A stretch of DNA of 37,002 nucleotides from Anaerolineales bacterium (GCA_013360875.1 JABWAU010000025.1:1-37002); one strand, 5' to 3'; counted from the first letter of the stretch, positions 17,189-26,257 are shown. Translations and numbers: made by a program. Notes: a model not told the origin generated them from the sequence alone.

Positions 17189-18790
17189 ATGTCTGCAACC
17201 CCAAACCTTTATGCGGTCATGTTGATCCTGGCGTCCGCCAGCGGCATGGTCGCGATCGGCGTCTCCCTGTCGCGGTGGCGTTCGCATGGGGCAGGCACAA
17301 TGATTCTGTTGCTGGGCGGGTTATCCATCTGGTCGCTCACCTATGCGTTTCATTGGGTGTCGCAGGAAGCGGAATGGAAATATTTCTGGCTGAACATGAC
17401 GTATTTCGGGGTGGTGACGGCGCCAGCCGCTCTGCTGGTTTTTGCGTTCCGCTACACGGGCAGGGACGCGTGGATCACGCCCTCGAGGCTGGCGTTGTTC
17501 GTCATCGAACCCGCCGCGATCCTGATATTGCTCTGGACGGACCCGCAACACGGCTTGCTCTTCGCCGGGAAACGTGCCCTCACAGCCAGCGTCCTGCTCG
17601 ACGGGGGTCCGTTATTCTGGCTTCACGTCCTGTATTCTTATGGTTTGCTGCTGGTCGCAACGGTGATCCTGTTCGAGTATGCCCTGCGTTCGCTGCGGTT
17701 CTATCAATGGCAGATCGGGGCGTTCATCGCCAGCCTGTTGCTGCCCTGGGTCGCCAACATCCTGAGCATTGCAAAGTTGTCCCCGTTCCCCGACCTCGAC
17801 GTGACGCCCATCGTCTTCACCCTTACCGCCATCGTCATCCTGTACGACATGCTCACCCGGCGCCTGTTGGATATCCTGCCCATCGCGCGCGACCTGCTGG
17901 TCGAAAACATGGACGAGGGTTTGCTCGTGCTGGATACCAGCAATCGCGTGGTGGATTTCAACGCTTCCGCCCGAAGGGTGTTTTCAGATTCCGACGAACT
18001 GAAGGTCGGTCAACGGATAGACGCCCTGCTGACCCGCTGGTCTCACCTGGTGGACAAGTACATCGTCGTGGAGCAGTTGGATGCCGAGATCGAATTGGAC
18101 GGAAGTCCCCCAGCCTATTTCGACCTGCACATCAGGCCCATACGCGATAAAAAAGGCAGGTTGCTGGGACGGTTGATTACCTGGCGCAACGTGACCGCCC
18201 GCAAGCAGGTGGAACTCGCCCTACAGGAAGCCAACCAACAACTCAAACGGCGGGTCGAGGAGGTGGAATTGCTTCAAGCGCAGTTACGCGAGCAATCCAT
18301 CCGCGATCCGCTGACGGGGACCTACAATCGCCGCTACCTCGACGAAACCCTCGAACGCGAATTCAAACGCGCGCAACGCGAGAGAAAACCGTTGACCATC
18401 GCGATCATGGATCTGGACGCCTTCAAATCCATCAACGATACCTACGGTCACCGCGCCGGTGACCTGGCGCTTCAACACGTCGCCGGGTACCTCTCCATCC
18501 ACACCCGCGCCAGCGACATCGTCTGCCGCTACGGCGGGGAGGAGTTCGTCATCGTCATGCCCGGCGTTGACGTGGAGGTCGCCCGCTGCCGCGCCGAGGA
18601 TTGGAGGCGCTCCATCGAGGACCTGGTTATCAATTCGCCGAAAGGTTCCTTCCACGTGACCACCTCCATTGGGGTGGCGGTGCATCCCGCGCACGCGGGC
18701 AGCACGGAAGATCTGCTTCGCGCCGCGGACGACGCGCTCTACGCCGCCAAAAGGGATGGGAAAAACAAAATCGTCGTGAGCGGAGAGTAG
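17189..18790 (+). CDS. Membrane diguanylate cyclase (7TM, PAS, GGDEF)
   Basis: A 533-residue protein that would make cyclic di-GMP. The first about 220 residues hold roughly seven hydrophobic segments and match the histidine-kinase N-terminal 7TM sensor region. A PAS-like domain follows (about 240-345; NMDEGLLVLDTSNRVVDFNA), then a coiled coil (LQEANQQLKRRVEEVELLQA) and the GGDEF domain, starting at RDPLTGTYNRRYLDETL. The active-site loop reads RYGGEEFVIVMPG, so catalysis is expected. RASD five residues before GGEEF is an intact inhibitory I-site. No EAL domain is present. It sits 44 bases after the reductase gene; no strong Shine-Dalgarno sequence is seen. Confidence 0.9.
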   Translation: MSATPNLYAVMLILASASGMVAIGVSLSRWRSHGAGTMILLLGGLSIWSLTYAFHWVSQEAEWKYFWLNMTYFGVVTAPAALLVFAFRYTGRDAWITPSRLALFVIEPAAILILLWTDPQHGLLFAGKRALTASVLLDGGPLFWLHVLYSYGLLLVATVILFEYALRSLRFYQWQIGAFIASLLLPWVANILSIAKLSPFPDLDVTPIVFTLTAIVILYDMLTRRLLDILPIARDLLVENMDEGLLVLDTSNRVVDFNASARRVFSDSDELKVGQRIDALLTRWSHLVDKYIVVEQLDAEIELDGSPPAYFDLHIRPIRDKKGRLLGRLITWRNVTARKQVELALQEANQQLKRRVEEVELLQAQLREQSIRDPLTGTYNRRYLDETLEREFKRAQRERKPLTIAIMDLDAFKSINDTYGHRAGDLALQHVAGYLSIHTRASDIVCRYGGEEFVIVMPGVDVEVARCRAEDWRRSIEDLVINSPKGSFHVTTSIGVAVHPAHAGSTEDLLRAADDALYAAKRDGKNKIVVSGE

Positions 18791-18848
18791 CGGGGGGTGT
18801 GCGCCGCTCGAGACCACAATTTTCGCCCGCTCTCGAATATTTGAGTGA

Positions 18849-18876
18849 TACAATACGCCTCCCTTTAGGAAGGAGG
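18849..18876 (+). promoter_or_regulatory. -10 box and ribosome binding site for the nucleoside kinase gene
   Basis: TACAAT at 18849-18854 is followed by a short leader with AAGGAGG ending at 18876, seven bases before the ATG at 18884. This is a conventional leader, unlike the leaderless group. No clear -35 hexamer was seen. Confidence 0.5.
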
Positions 18877-18883
18877 ATAAACG

Positions 18884-20581
18884 ATGAACGATAAGATAAG
18901 GATCATTTCCCCTCGCGCCGAGGTCGAAATCCACCTGCCGGATGGACGCGTGTTATCCGGTCCGCGCGGGGCGGCGGTTGGGGAGTTCCTCGAAACCGTC
19001 GAACACGAAGCGCAACTGGTGGGGGCGGTGATCAACGGCGAACTGCGCGAATTGAACTATCCCATCCGGATCGAATCGAAGGTCCAGCCGGTGACGATCG
19101 CCGATCCCGACGGAGCGCGCATCTACCGGCGTTCGCTGACCTTCCTGCTCGAAAAGGCTTTTTCCGATCTGTATCCCGAAGGAATTCTTTACGTGGATCA
19201 TTCCGTCGCGTCGGGCGGGTATTTCTGCCAGGTATCGGGGCGCGAGCCGTTGTCGGAGTCGGAGATCGAAGCGTTGAAAATCCACATGCGAAAACTGGCT
19301 GAAGCCGACCTGCCGTTCGAGAGGAAAGAAGTCCCGCTGCAGGAAGCCATCGAATATTTCCGCTCGAAGAAGTCCGAAGACAAGTTTCGTTTGTTGAAAC
19401 ACCGCAAAAAGAATTACCTGACGATGTACCGCCTCGACGACCACCTGGATTACCATCACGGTTACATGGTTCCCTCCACGGGGTATTTGAGCGTGTTCGA
19501 CCTCAAGGCGACCGACGGCGGCTTTACGTTGAGTTATCCGCGCAGGCACAAACCCGACGAATTACAGCCCGTGCCGGAATATCCCAAATTGCTGGCGGCG
19601 TTTCGCCAGTACGGCGGTTGGCTGACGCGCCTGGGTATCGAAAATGTCGGTTCGTTGAACGACGCCATCGAGGAAGGGCGCGCCGGTGAGATCGTGCTGG
19701 TTTCCGAAGCCTTTCACGAACAGAACCTTTCGGATATTGCGCGCATGGTGGCGGAACGGCTCGACAGGAGTCATTTGATCCTGATTGCCGGTCCGTCCTC
19801 CTCGGGCAAGACGACCACCTCGAAACGTCTCACCGTGCAACTGCTGGCGTTGGGCATCTCGCCGTTCCCGCTCGAACTCGATAATTATTTCCTCGACCGC
19901 GACAAGACACCCCTGGGCGGGGACGGCAAGCCCGATTTCGAATCCATCGAGGCGCTCAACCTGCCTCTGCTTTGGGATCAATTGCCGCGCCTGATAAGGG
20001 GAGAGAAGGTCCAATTGCCGCGCTACAACTTCAAGTCGGGGAAGAGCGAGGCGGGGCATGTCATTCAGTTGAAGCCCGGACAACCGATCATCCTGGAGGG
20101 CATCCACGGCATGGATCCGCGCCTCATCCCCGAAAGTTTGAGCGGCGAGGCGTTCCGCATCTACGTCTCGGCTCTGACTCAGTTGAACCTGGATCGCCAC
20201 AACCGCGTTTCCACCACCGACACCCGACTCATCCGGCGCATCGTGCGCGACGCGCGCGAGCGCGGTTATACTGCCAAACAAACCATCGCCAACTGGGAGG
20301 CGGTGCGGCGCGGCGAGAAACGGCACATCTTTCCATTTCAGGAGAACGCCGACGTGATGTTCAATTCCGCGCTGGCTTATGAGATGGCGGCATTGAAACC
20401 GTTTGCCGAACCGCTGCTGCGACAGGTTCCGTTCGGCACGCCCGAATACATCGAGGCGAAACGATTGCTTGCCTTTCTCGAATGGTTCCTGCCGCTGGAT
20501 ATTGATCTCGTGCCGGATAATTCACTGTTGCGCGAGTTCCTGGGCGGTTCGATCCTGAGGGATTTTACGGTGTGGAGATAA
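18884..20581 (+). CDS. TGS-domain nucleoside (uridine-like) kinase
   Basis: A 565-residue protein. The first about 70 residues resemble a TGS domain (VEIHLPDGRVLSGPRGAAVG), and residues about 75-230 resemble the second additional domain of threonyl-tRNA synthetases (LYVDHSVASGGYFCQV, DHLDYHHGYMVPSTGY). The C-terminal half is a P-loop kinase of the uridine kinase/phosphoribulokinase family: LIAGPSSSGKTTTSKRLT (about 300-317), ELDNYFLDRDKTP, and IILEGIHGMDPRLIP. Proteins with this order are known as nucleoside kinases in several anaerobic phyla and Thermotogae; the exact substrate is not settled by sequence. It stands alone with its own promoter and AAGGAGG site. Confidence 0.85.
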   Translation: MNDKIRIISPRAEVEIHLPDGRVLSGPRGAAVGEFLETVEHEAQLVGAVINGELRELNYPIRIESKVQPVTIADPDGARIYRRSLTFLLEKAFSDLYPEGILYVDHSVASGGYFCQVSGREPLSESEIEALKIHMRKLAEADLPFERKEVPLQEAIEYFRSKKSEDKFRLLKHRKKNYLTMYRLDDHLDYHHGYMVPSTGYLSVFDLKATDGGFTLSYPRRHKPDELQPVPEYPKLLAAFRQYGGWLTRLGIENVGSLNDAIEEGRAGEIVLVSEAFHEQNLSDIARMVAERLDRSHLILIAGPSSSGKTTTSKRLTVQLLALGISPFPLELDNYFLDRDKTPLGGDGKPDFESIEALNLPLLWDQLPRLIRGEKVQLPRYNFKSGKSEAGHVIQLKPGQPIILEGIHGMDPRLIPESLSGEAFRIYVSALTQLNLDRHNRVSTTDTRLIRRIVRDARERGYTAKQTIANWEAVRRGEKRHIFPFQENADVMFNSALAYEMAALKPFAEPLLRQVPFGTPEYIEAKRLLAFLEWFLPLDIDLVPDNSLLREFLGGSILRDFTVWR

Positions 20582-20585
20582 AGGG

Positions 20586-21581
20586 TCAGGCTCGGCTCGG
20601 GCTCGCTTTGAACAACCGAACAAACCCAGGCAATAACGACAGAACGTAAACTGTCAACGGAAGGATCGCCAGCATTTGAAGAGCGACCCAGCCGTACACC
20701 CCCATCAGGTAGCCGAGATTGCCGAGCAACCCAATCCAGCCGATCGGCATGGCAAGCAGAAACAGCAGGTCGGTTTGTTGGAAATAAGGCATCGCCAGCC
20801 CCATCGCCGCCGTCAATGCAATCAGGCGGCGTCCCGGCTCCAGGTGCAGTAACAATGGCGGCAGCCAAAACAGAAGCGCCCAGGGTCCCAGCCAGCGCCA
20901 TAGCGAAACGCTCGCCAGGTCGTTGGGAGGATGAGCGACGAGGTTGTTCATCAATTGAAGGAGCCAGCCGGGATACACGACCAGGGACGCCAGCCAGATC
21001 AATACAGGCACCGTCATCACGCGCAGCCTGTCCTTCCACGTTATGTCCGCCATAAGCAGCAGGAGCAGGCTGCCGGTCAGTCCGGTTTGAAATTTTGCGC
21101 TCGCCAATGCAACACCCAGCCCGGCGACATGCCATTTGCGGTTGACCAATCCCCACCAACACAAAGCAAGTCCCCCAACGATCAAACCGGCGATGTTCCC
21201 ATAGATGAGGCTGTAAAACATTTGATAAGAGGCGAGCGCCGCGAACGCCTTTCCACCGAATACGCGGACCGCAAAGAACACTCCGAGTATGTTTGCGCCG
21301 CTCCAAAGCGCATACGCCAGATCGAGCGGAAGTCTGGATAGAGCGGCGAAAACCGGCAGCATCCAATAGCCGTAATAATAGTAGAGTCCCTGATAACTGA
21401 AGTTGCCCTGCGCCGCCTCAAGATAGATCCTGAAATCGAGATACGCAAATGAGAGATTGGGCTGTTGCCGGATGAATATCCCGACCACGCCGAACGCCAA
21501 TGCGAGCGCGAACAACTCTCCCAAAGTCAAGCGCCGATGCAGGCGTTCTTTCATCTGTTGGTTGTCGTGGGCAAGCGTCAT
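20586..21581 (-). CDS. GT87-like (DUF2029) membrane glycosyltransferase
   Basis: A 331-residue protein with about nine hydrophobic segments. The early extracytoplasmic loop contains YLDFRIYLEAAQGN, the D-F-R/x-Y pattern typical of GT-C enzymes of family 87, followed by a PV..A.LSRLPLDLAYALWS segment also seen there. Such enzymes transfer sugars from polyprenyl-phosphate donors on the outer face of the membrane. It is somewhat short for the family. The start could also be Met10 (21554). It converges with the nucleoside kinase gene with only four bases between. Confidence 0.65.
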   Translation of the reverse strand: MTLAHDNQQMKERLHRRLTLGELFALALAFGVVGIFIRQQPNLSFAYLDFRIYLEAAQGNFSYQGLYYYYGYWMLPVFAALSRLPLDLAYALWSGANILGVFFAVRVFGGKAFAALASYQMFYSLIYGNIAGLIVGGLALCWWGLVNRKWHVAGLGVALASAKFQTGLTGSLLLLLMADITWKDRLRVMTVPVLIWLASLVVYPGWLLQLMNNLVAHPPNDLASVSLWRWLGPWALLFWLPPLLLHLEPGRRLIALTAAMGLAMPYFQQTDLLFLLAMPIGWIGLLGNLGYLMGVYGWVALQMLAILPLTVYVLSLLPGFVRLFKASPSRA

Positions 21582-21591
21582 TGATCCTGTC

Positions 21592-22335
21592 TCATGTCGC
21601 CGGCACTCTGAAGATCAATCCGACAACATATCCAGCCAGCGCGCTGATCGTGCCGATGATCGCCATTTCGATTCCGCTGCGGAAGGGTTTGCCGATGGTG
21701 ACGCGGGCTTTGTACACGCCGACGATGAACAGGGTCAGGGCGGCGATGACAATGGATAGTCCGATGCTCAGGCTCACGGTCCAGAAGAAGAACGGGAAGA
21801 GCGGGATGAGGGAACCGATCAGGGCGGAGAATCCAACAATCAGCGCGGAGCGAAGCGCCTTCGATCTTTCCGGCGGCGTCATTTGGAATTCCTCCGACAT
21901 CATCACGTTGACCCACACGTCGGGGTTGGAGGTGATGACGTCCACGATCTTATCGAGCGTCTCGCCTTCGAAGCCCTTTTTGCGATAGATGTCGCGTATC
22001 TCCTCGACCTCCACGTCGGGCGCGAGATGGATGTGACGGTATTCGCGCTCGCGTTCGCTGTGATACAGGTCGTTCTCCGCCAGCGTGGATGTGTATGCGA
22101 CCGCGCCCATCGAGATGGATTCGGCAAAGGTCGCCGCGAGACCCGCCGCGATGACGATGCGCGCGTCCGCGGTCGCCGCGGCGACTCCGAGGATGACGCC
22201 CAGCACGTTGACCAATCCATCCTGCCCGCCGAGGATCACGTCCGAGAGGCGCGACTCGTGGCGATGTGGATCGTGATGATCGTGCCAGCGCACCTGTTCG
22301 ATGATCTTGCTGTGCCCCTGTTTCATGGTTGACAT
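21592..22335 (-). CDS. VIT1/CCC1-family metal transporter
   Basis: A 247-residue membrane protein of the vacuolar iron transporter family. The first segment has SDVILGGQDGLVNVLGVILGV, the signature, followed by AAGLAATFAESISMGAVAY. A cytoplasmic acidic helical region with many Glu and His (about 85-150) matches the metal-binding domain of VIT1. Three further membrane segments close the protein. In bacteria these proteins move Fe(II) or Mn(II). It lies 17 bases after the CDF transporter gene on the same strand, so they form a likely metal-handling operon. The His-rich N-terminus (HDHHDPHRHE) may bind metal. Confidence 0.88.
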   Translation of the reverse strand: MSTMKQGHSKIIEQVRWHDHHDPHRHESRLSDVILGGQDGLVNVLGVILGVAAATADARIVIAAGLAATFAESISMGAVAYTSTLAENDLYHSEREREYRHIHLAPDVEVEEIRDIYRKKGFEGETLDKIVDVITSNPDVWVNVMMSEEFQMTPPERSKALRSALIVGFSALIGSLIPLFPFFFWTVSLSIGLSIVIAALTLFIVGVYKARVTIGKPFRSGIEMAIIGTISALAGYVVGLIFRVPAT

Positions 22336-22352
22336 TGACTCTTCTTTCTCTT

Positions 22353-23291
22353 TTACCGATCCAAATACATGTCGTCCAGCGAGAGTTCATCCTCCGCCGG
22401 TTCGAGGTGCGTGAAGACCGTGACCGCGCCTCCCAGCGCGGCACGGATGTCGTTCTCGAAGTCCTCCACGATGTGATGCGCGTCGTGGACGGACGTATCG
22501 CCCGCCACAAGGACATGCACCGAGATGAAGCGACGCGCCGCGGCTTGCCGCGTGCGCAGGGCATGGAAATCCACGCCTTTTTCGCGATACTTCGTCATCA
22601 CCTGCCGAATGAGTTTCTGCTCTGCTTCCGGCAGCGCTTCGTCCATGAGACCCGAAACGGATCGGCGGATGAGTTGGTACCCCGTCCAAAGAATGTTGAG
22701 CGCGACCAGGATGGCGAGGATGGGATCGAGAACTTTCCAGCCCGTGAAGCCCGCGACCGCAACACCGCCGATGACGCCGACCGAGGTCCACACGTCGGTC
22801 ATCAGGTGATGCGCGTCCGCTTCGAGAGTGATGGAGCGTTGTTTCCTGCCCGCGTCGAGCAGGATCCGCGCCACGATCAGGTTGATAACGGAGGCGGCAA
22901 CGGACACTCCCAAACCTACCCCCAACTGCTCCAGTTCGCGCGGCTGGATCAAACGTTGAACCGCTGCGACGACGATGCCGATCGCTGCGCCGAAGATCAA
23001 AATCCCTTCGGTGACGCTGGCGAAGTATTCGGCTTTGCTGTGACCGTAGACGTGATCGCGGTCGGCAGGACGCGCCGCGACGACCAGCATGATCAATGCC
23101 ATGACCGCGCCCGCCAGGTTGACGAGCGATTCGATGGCGTCGGACAGCAACCCGACGGAACCGGTCAGCAGGTAGGCAATGGTCTTGAGCGCGATGGTTG
23201 CAATCGCCGCGCCGATGGACAGCCACGCGAATTTGGTCAACGAGGCGCGGCTTTGCATCAGGTCGTTGTGTTCGGTTTGTTCCCGGGGCAT
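22353..23291 (-). CDS. Cation diffusion facilitator transporter
   Basis: A 312-residue protein with six membrane segments and a C-terminal cytoplasmic domain (SVHDAHHIVEDFENDI, typical). The fifth segment carries HHLMTD, the usual HxxxD metal pair. The second segment reads SDAIESLVN, so Glu and Asn occupy the positions that are His/Asp and Asp in zinc and iron exporters; similar DALESxVN versions occur in some CDF proteins. The metal is therefore uncertain; the adjacent VIT-type gene favours Fe or Mn. I prefer the ATG at 23291 (MPREQ) because TATCAT lies six bases upstream; an alternative ATG is at 23306. Confidence 0.87.
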   Translation of the reverse strand: MPREQTEHNDLMQSRASLTKFAWLSIGAAIATIALKTIAYLLTGSVGLLSDAIESLVNLAGAVMALIMLVVAARPADRDHVYGHSKAEYFASVTEGILIFGAAIGIVVAAVQRLIQPRELEQLGVGLGVSVAASVINLIVARILLDAGRKQRSITLEADAHHLMTDVWTSVGVIGGVAVAGFTGWKVLDPILAILVALNILWTGYQLIRRSVSGLMDEALPEAEQKLIRQVMTKYREKGVDFHALRTRQAAARRFISVHVLVAGDTSVHDAHHIVEDFENDIRAALGGAVTVFTHLEPAEDELSLDDMYLDR

Positions 23292-23297
23292 AAAGAT

Positions 23298-23303
23298 ATG
23301 ATA
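23298..23303 (-). promoter_or_regulatory. -10 box TATCAT before the CDF gene, candidate leaderless start
   Basis: On the minus strand TATCAT is followed by six bases and the ATG at 23291. It would serve the CDF and VIT genes. Confidence 0.45.
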
Positions 23304-23407
23304 CATGCGCGCGGCAAAGTTTGAAAGGGACGAAAGTCACAATTCGAAATAAAAACGGGACGGTTGATAAACCCACCCCGTTTTCCGTTGAGATGAAGGA
23401 TGTTTCG

Positions 23408-23863
23408 TCAGTTCATCCCGATCCCGCGCGCCATCAACGCCGCGGAAAAGAGGATGACTGCCAGCCCGAGGACTTCCAGCCAGAGGACGGCGCGCGTGCG
23501 CTTGAATTCCGCTTCGGATACAACCGGAGGCTGGTTCTCTTTCAGAATCCGATTCCAACGAAGATAGCGAATCGTCGGGTCAATGGACAACAGTCCGACC
23601 AACGCGAACGCCCCCATCTTCACCCAGAAGAAGGGATTGTTGATGTAAAAGTTTACGCCCTTCCCGAAAAAGAACACGCGCAACAAACCGACGATCAGCA
23701 GCAAACCCGCTGAAATGCCATACGCAAGATCCACGCGCTGGAGGCGGCGCGCCTCCGCGATGGTTAATCCCTTACGAAAGGCGATAAACTCGTAGACCAT
23801 GCTCGACACGAGCGCGAAGGCGAACAGGTGATGGAAGAATGCCATGAGCGCTGAAAGGGTCAT
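23408..23863 (-). CDS. DUF2214 family membrane protein
   Basis: A 151-residue protein with four membrane segments. MAFFHHLFAFALVSSMVYEF at the start and the central RRLQRVDLAYGISAGLLLI with LRVFFFGKGVNFYINNPFFW are the signature of DUF2214 proteins. AAGGAGAG lies four bases before the ATG. The family function is unknown. It stands alone on the minus strand between the CDF gene and the divergent clostripain gene. Confidence 0.88.
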   Translation of the reverse strand: MTLSALMAFFHHLFAFALVSSMVYEFIAFRKGLTIAEARRLQRVDLAYGISAGLLLIVGLLRVFFFGKGVNFYINNPFFWVKMGAFALVGLLSIDPTIRYLRWNRILKENQPPVVSEAEFKRTRAVLWLEVLGLAVILFSAALMARGIGMN

Positions 23864-24013
23864 TTCTCTCTCCTTTGGTTGGTCTCGAATTGTATTCGCG
23901 ATACGGTAAAAAATGAAGCCGTTCGAGCGGAAATCAACAGGCGTTTTTTTCGCAGATGTGCTACACTGTTATCGAAAGACATTGCATCCATCTTTTCGCC
24001 AAATGGAGGAACC

Positions 24014-25180
24014 ATGCGCAGGTCAACCCGTTCGTTCGTGACATCGGTGATCCTGTTCGTTTTGCTCTCGACGCTCGGAGGAAGCGCCTCCGCCGCGCCG
24101 CCCACGCGGGCAAAATGGACGGTGATGGTTTACATTTCGGGAGATAATAATCTCGAATCGTATGTCGTCCCCGATATTGAAACGGAACTTGGCGCGGTCG
24201 GTTCGAACGCGGACGTGCAGATCATCGCGCTGGCGGACCGCGTGCCCGGATACGACACCAGCCGCGGCGACTGGCAGACAACCAAGTTGTTCCGCGTCAT
24301 GCAGGGCATGTTAGCCACGCCCGAGAACGCCCTCGCCGATTGGGGCGAGCGCAACTTCGGCGACCCGCAAACGCTGATTGATTTCGTCGCGTGGACGAAA
24401 GCCAATTATCCCGCCGACCGTTACGCGCTCTACTTCTGGGGTCACGGCTGGAGTTGGCATCCCGGCTGGGTGATGGCGGACGACACCGATGAGGACACGC
24501 TGGATTACCACGAGACGAAGGCGGCGATCCCGTCGCTCGGTTTCATTGACGTGATCGGGTACGACGGTTGTAACATGGCGTCCATCGAAATCCTCGAACT
24601 CTGGCATGGACATGCCACCGCCTTCACCAGTTCGCAGGAATGGGTGGGCGGCGAAGGGATTCAATACGACCTTGTCCTCGCGCAATTAGCCGCCAACCCG
24701 AACATGACCGCCGACCAGGTGGCAATCGCCACCAGCCAAAGCGCCACCAAAGACAAGACCTGGTCTGCCGTGGCGGTGGATTCCCGCCTCGACGCGCTGA
24801 TCGCCGCCGTGGATCAATGGTCGGCGGCGTTGAACGCCGGGTTGGGAACGCATCGTAAGAAATACGATCAAGCCTTCACTGCCACGCGCTCCTTCTGGCA
24901 GGCGCCCATGGACAAAGATTTGTACGACATGGCGTACGAGATCAAGAACAAGGTGAACGACACCAACATCAAAAACAAGAGCCAGGCAGTGATGAACGCG
25001 GTCACAGGAGTGGTCCTGCACGAACGGCACGTCAACGCGTATTCCGAAGTGCGCGGCATCACGATCTATCACATCTCGAAGGCGTCGCAAAAGGATTCGG
25101 ATTACGCGTATTATCGGTCAACGGTGGATTTTGCGTTGTTTACAGGATGGGATGAGTTTTTGAACGCGTACGCGAAGTAA
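24014..25180 (+). CDS. Secreted clostripain-like cysteine protease (peptidase C11)
   Basis: A 388-residue protein with a cleavable signal peptide (RRSTRSFVTSVILFVLLSTL, ending near ASAAPP). The C11 domain starts at KWTVMVYISGDNNLE. The catalytic His is in YFWGHGWSWH and the catalytic Cys in GYDGCNMASIE, followed by TSSQEWVGGEGIQYD. Clostripain-type enzymes cut after Arg or Lys and often activate themselves. GGAGGA precedes the ATG at 24014; in-frame codons further upstream lack a site. A TACACT box lies about 50 bases upstream. Two hairpins follow the gene. Confidence 0.9.
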   Translation: MRRSTRSFVTSVILFVLLSTLGGSASAAPPTRAKWTVMVYISGDNNLESYVVPDIETELGAVGSNADVQIIALADRVPGYDTSRGDWQTTKLFRVMQGMLATPENALADWGERNFGDPQTLIDFVAWTKANYPADRYALYFWGHGWSWHPGWVMADDTDEDTLDYHETKAAIPSLGFIDVIGYDGCNMASIEILELWHGHATAFTSSQEWVGGEGIQYDLVLAQLAANPNMTADQVAIATSQSATKDKTWSAVAVDSRLDALIAAVDQWSAALNAGLGTHRKKYDQAFTATRSFWQAPMDKDLYDMAYEIKNKVNDTNIKNKSQAVMNAVTGVVLHERHVNAYSEVRGITIYHISKASQKDSDYAYYRSTVDFALFTGWDEFLNAYAK

Positions 25181-25262
25181 CCCCCTCCGCCCTAAAGGGC
25201 ACCTCCCCCAAAATCCGACGAACTCCAGTCGGATTTTGGGGGAGGCTGGGTGGGGGTAGGGA
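25181..25262. repeat. Hairpin-rich intergenic repeat
   Basis: GCCCTAAAGGGC (25189-25200) is followed by a perfect 18-base inverted repeat: 25202-25219 with 25228-25245 (core CCCCCAAAATCCGAC). Flanking C-rich and G-rich runs extend the palindrome imperfectly. It looks like a MITE-like or REP-like dispersed element; it starts right after the clostripain stop codon. Confidence 0.7.
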
Positions 25263-25265
25263 TTA

Positions 25266-25306
25266 ACAAGACCTCCAAGTTTGCGGCTCGGAGGTCTTGT
25301 AATTTT
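25266..25306. terminator. Bidirectional intrinsic terminator
   Basis: ACAAGACCTCC (25266-25276) pairs with GGAGGTCTTGT (25290-25300), followed by AATTTTATAA on the plus strand. It lies between convergent genes and touches the stop of the nuclease-like gene. Confidence 0.7.
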
Positions 25307-26228
25307 ATAATGTTTGTTTGTAGGATTGCTCTATTAAGTACATCACAGAGTCTAATTCTGATAAATTAGACAATTTTGTTTCTACTGTGCCTGTGCCGTG
25401 ATGACCAATATTTGTTACATCTCTACCCAATTTCTTGGGATCGTCTAATTCTTCATAAAGTATATCCAACCACATTTTCAAACTGTTGGATTGAATTTGG
25501 AGTTCGCAAAAATTTTTCCCGTGTTTGTAACTTATATATATCTTGTTGGGTTTTTCAATAATATCGCCATCGGCGTTTAGAGCAAAGATCCGCTCTCTTA
25601 TTGCTTCAAAAAGAATCCGTGCATCATTCGGCTTTCCCTGCAGATGGTCATCCAAAGTGTAAATGGTTTCCCCTGCATCTTCACTTCCTTGCTCAATTTT
25701 GGGGTCCGTCGCTTTTTCTTTTTTGGTTGGTTTCACATCTGTTGTGGCGAAAATGGATTCCAAGAATAAGAAATCATCCCCGTATCGTCGATATGTCCAT
25801 AGTTGGATATTGGCGCCAATCCGATTTACTGCATATTTGTCATATTCCGAGAAACTCTCTGCCACTAGAATTAATCGCGGGCTTGACCAATCAATCTCAA
25901 TATCCTTACCCAATTTCTCCTGAGCGGCAAGGGCAAAGTCGCCTTTGTGGTCTACAAGCCAATCCAGATAGAACAAGCCTTGATTGATGACATTATCTTT
26001 GCCAGATTTTTTGTACTCAACAATGACAGGCGTTCCATCCTGGTCAATGCCCAGCGAGTCGATCCGTCCTCTTTGTCTGTCGCCAGTTGTAAATTCAGAC
26101 GCGACAAAACGGACACCAAGCAATTCTTCAAGGTTTGCCTCAAATAATTTTTGCAATCCTCTCTCATTTTTAAAGGAACTTGGCTTCACTTGTGATACTT
26201 GTTGCTGCTTGATCTGATAGAGTGGCAC
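25305..26228 (-). CDS. AT-rich nuclease-like protein with DUF5655 C-terminus
   Basis: A 307-residue protein. Residues about 20-135 look like a PD-(D/E)xK nuclease fold of the NucS type: GRIDSLGIDQDGTPVIVEYKKS gives the Asp and the E-x-K pair, here seen as RIDSLG and VIVEYKKS. The C-terminal about 110 residues (LFEAIRERIFALNADGDIIEKPNK, with YISYKHGKNFCELQ) resemble DUF5655, a small domain often at the end of such proteins. The gene is much poorer in GC than its neighbours: one line sampled by eye has 17 GC of 60 and another 26 of 60, against 38 of 60 in the clostripain gene. This points to recent transfer. The start is GTG with AGGA before it. DNA cleavage or repair is inferred, not shown. 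Confidence 0.7.
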   Translation of the reverse strand: MPLYQIKQQQVSQVKPSSFKNERGLQKLFEANLEELLGVRFVASEFTTGDRQRGRIDSLGIDQDGTPVIVEYKKSGKDNVINQGLFYLDWLVDHKGDFALAAQEKLGKDIEIDWSSPRLILVAESFSEYDKYAVNRIGANIQLWTYRRYGDDFLFLESIFATTDVKPTKKEKATDPKIEQGSEDAGETIYTLDDHLQGKPNDARILFEAIRERIFALNADGDIIEKPNKIYISYKHGKNFCELQIQSNSLKMWLDILYEELDDPKKLGRDVTNIGHHGTGTVETKLSNLSELDSVMYLIEQSYKQTL

Positions 26229-26251
26229 GGTATCCGTCCTTGAATAGCCAA

Positions 26252-26257
26252 ATTATA
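26252..26257 (-). promoter_or_regulatory. -10 box TATAAT of the nuclease-like gene
   Basis: On the minus strand a consensus TATAAT lies 23 bases before the GTG at 26228, with AAGGAC between as a possible ribosome binding site. Confidence 0.5.

Noticed and set aside
22353-23291. Loss of the TM2 metal site in the CDF transporter (Glu and Asn in place of His/Asp and Asp)
   Set aside because: From memory, DALESxVN versions are found in other CDF proteins, so this is probably a known subgroup and not a defect.
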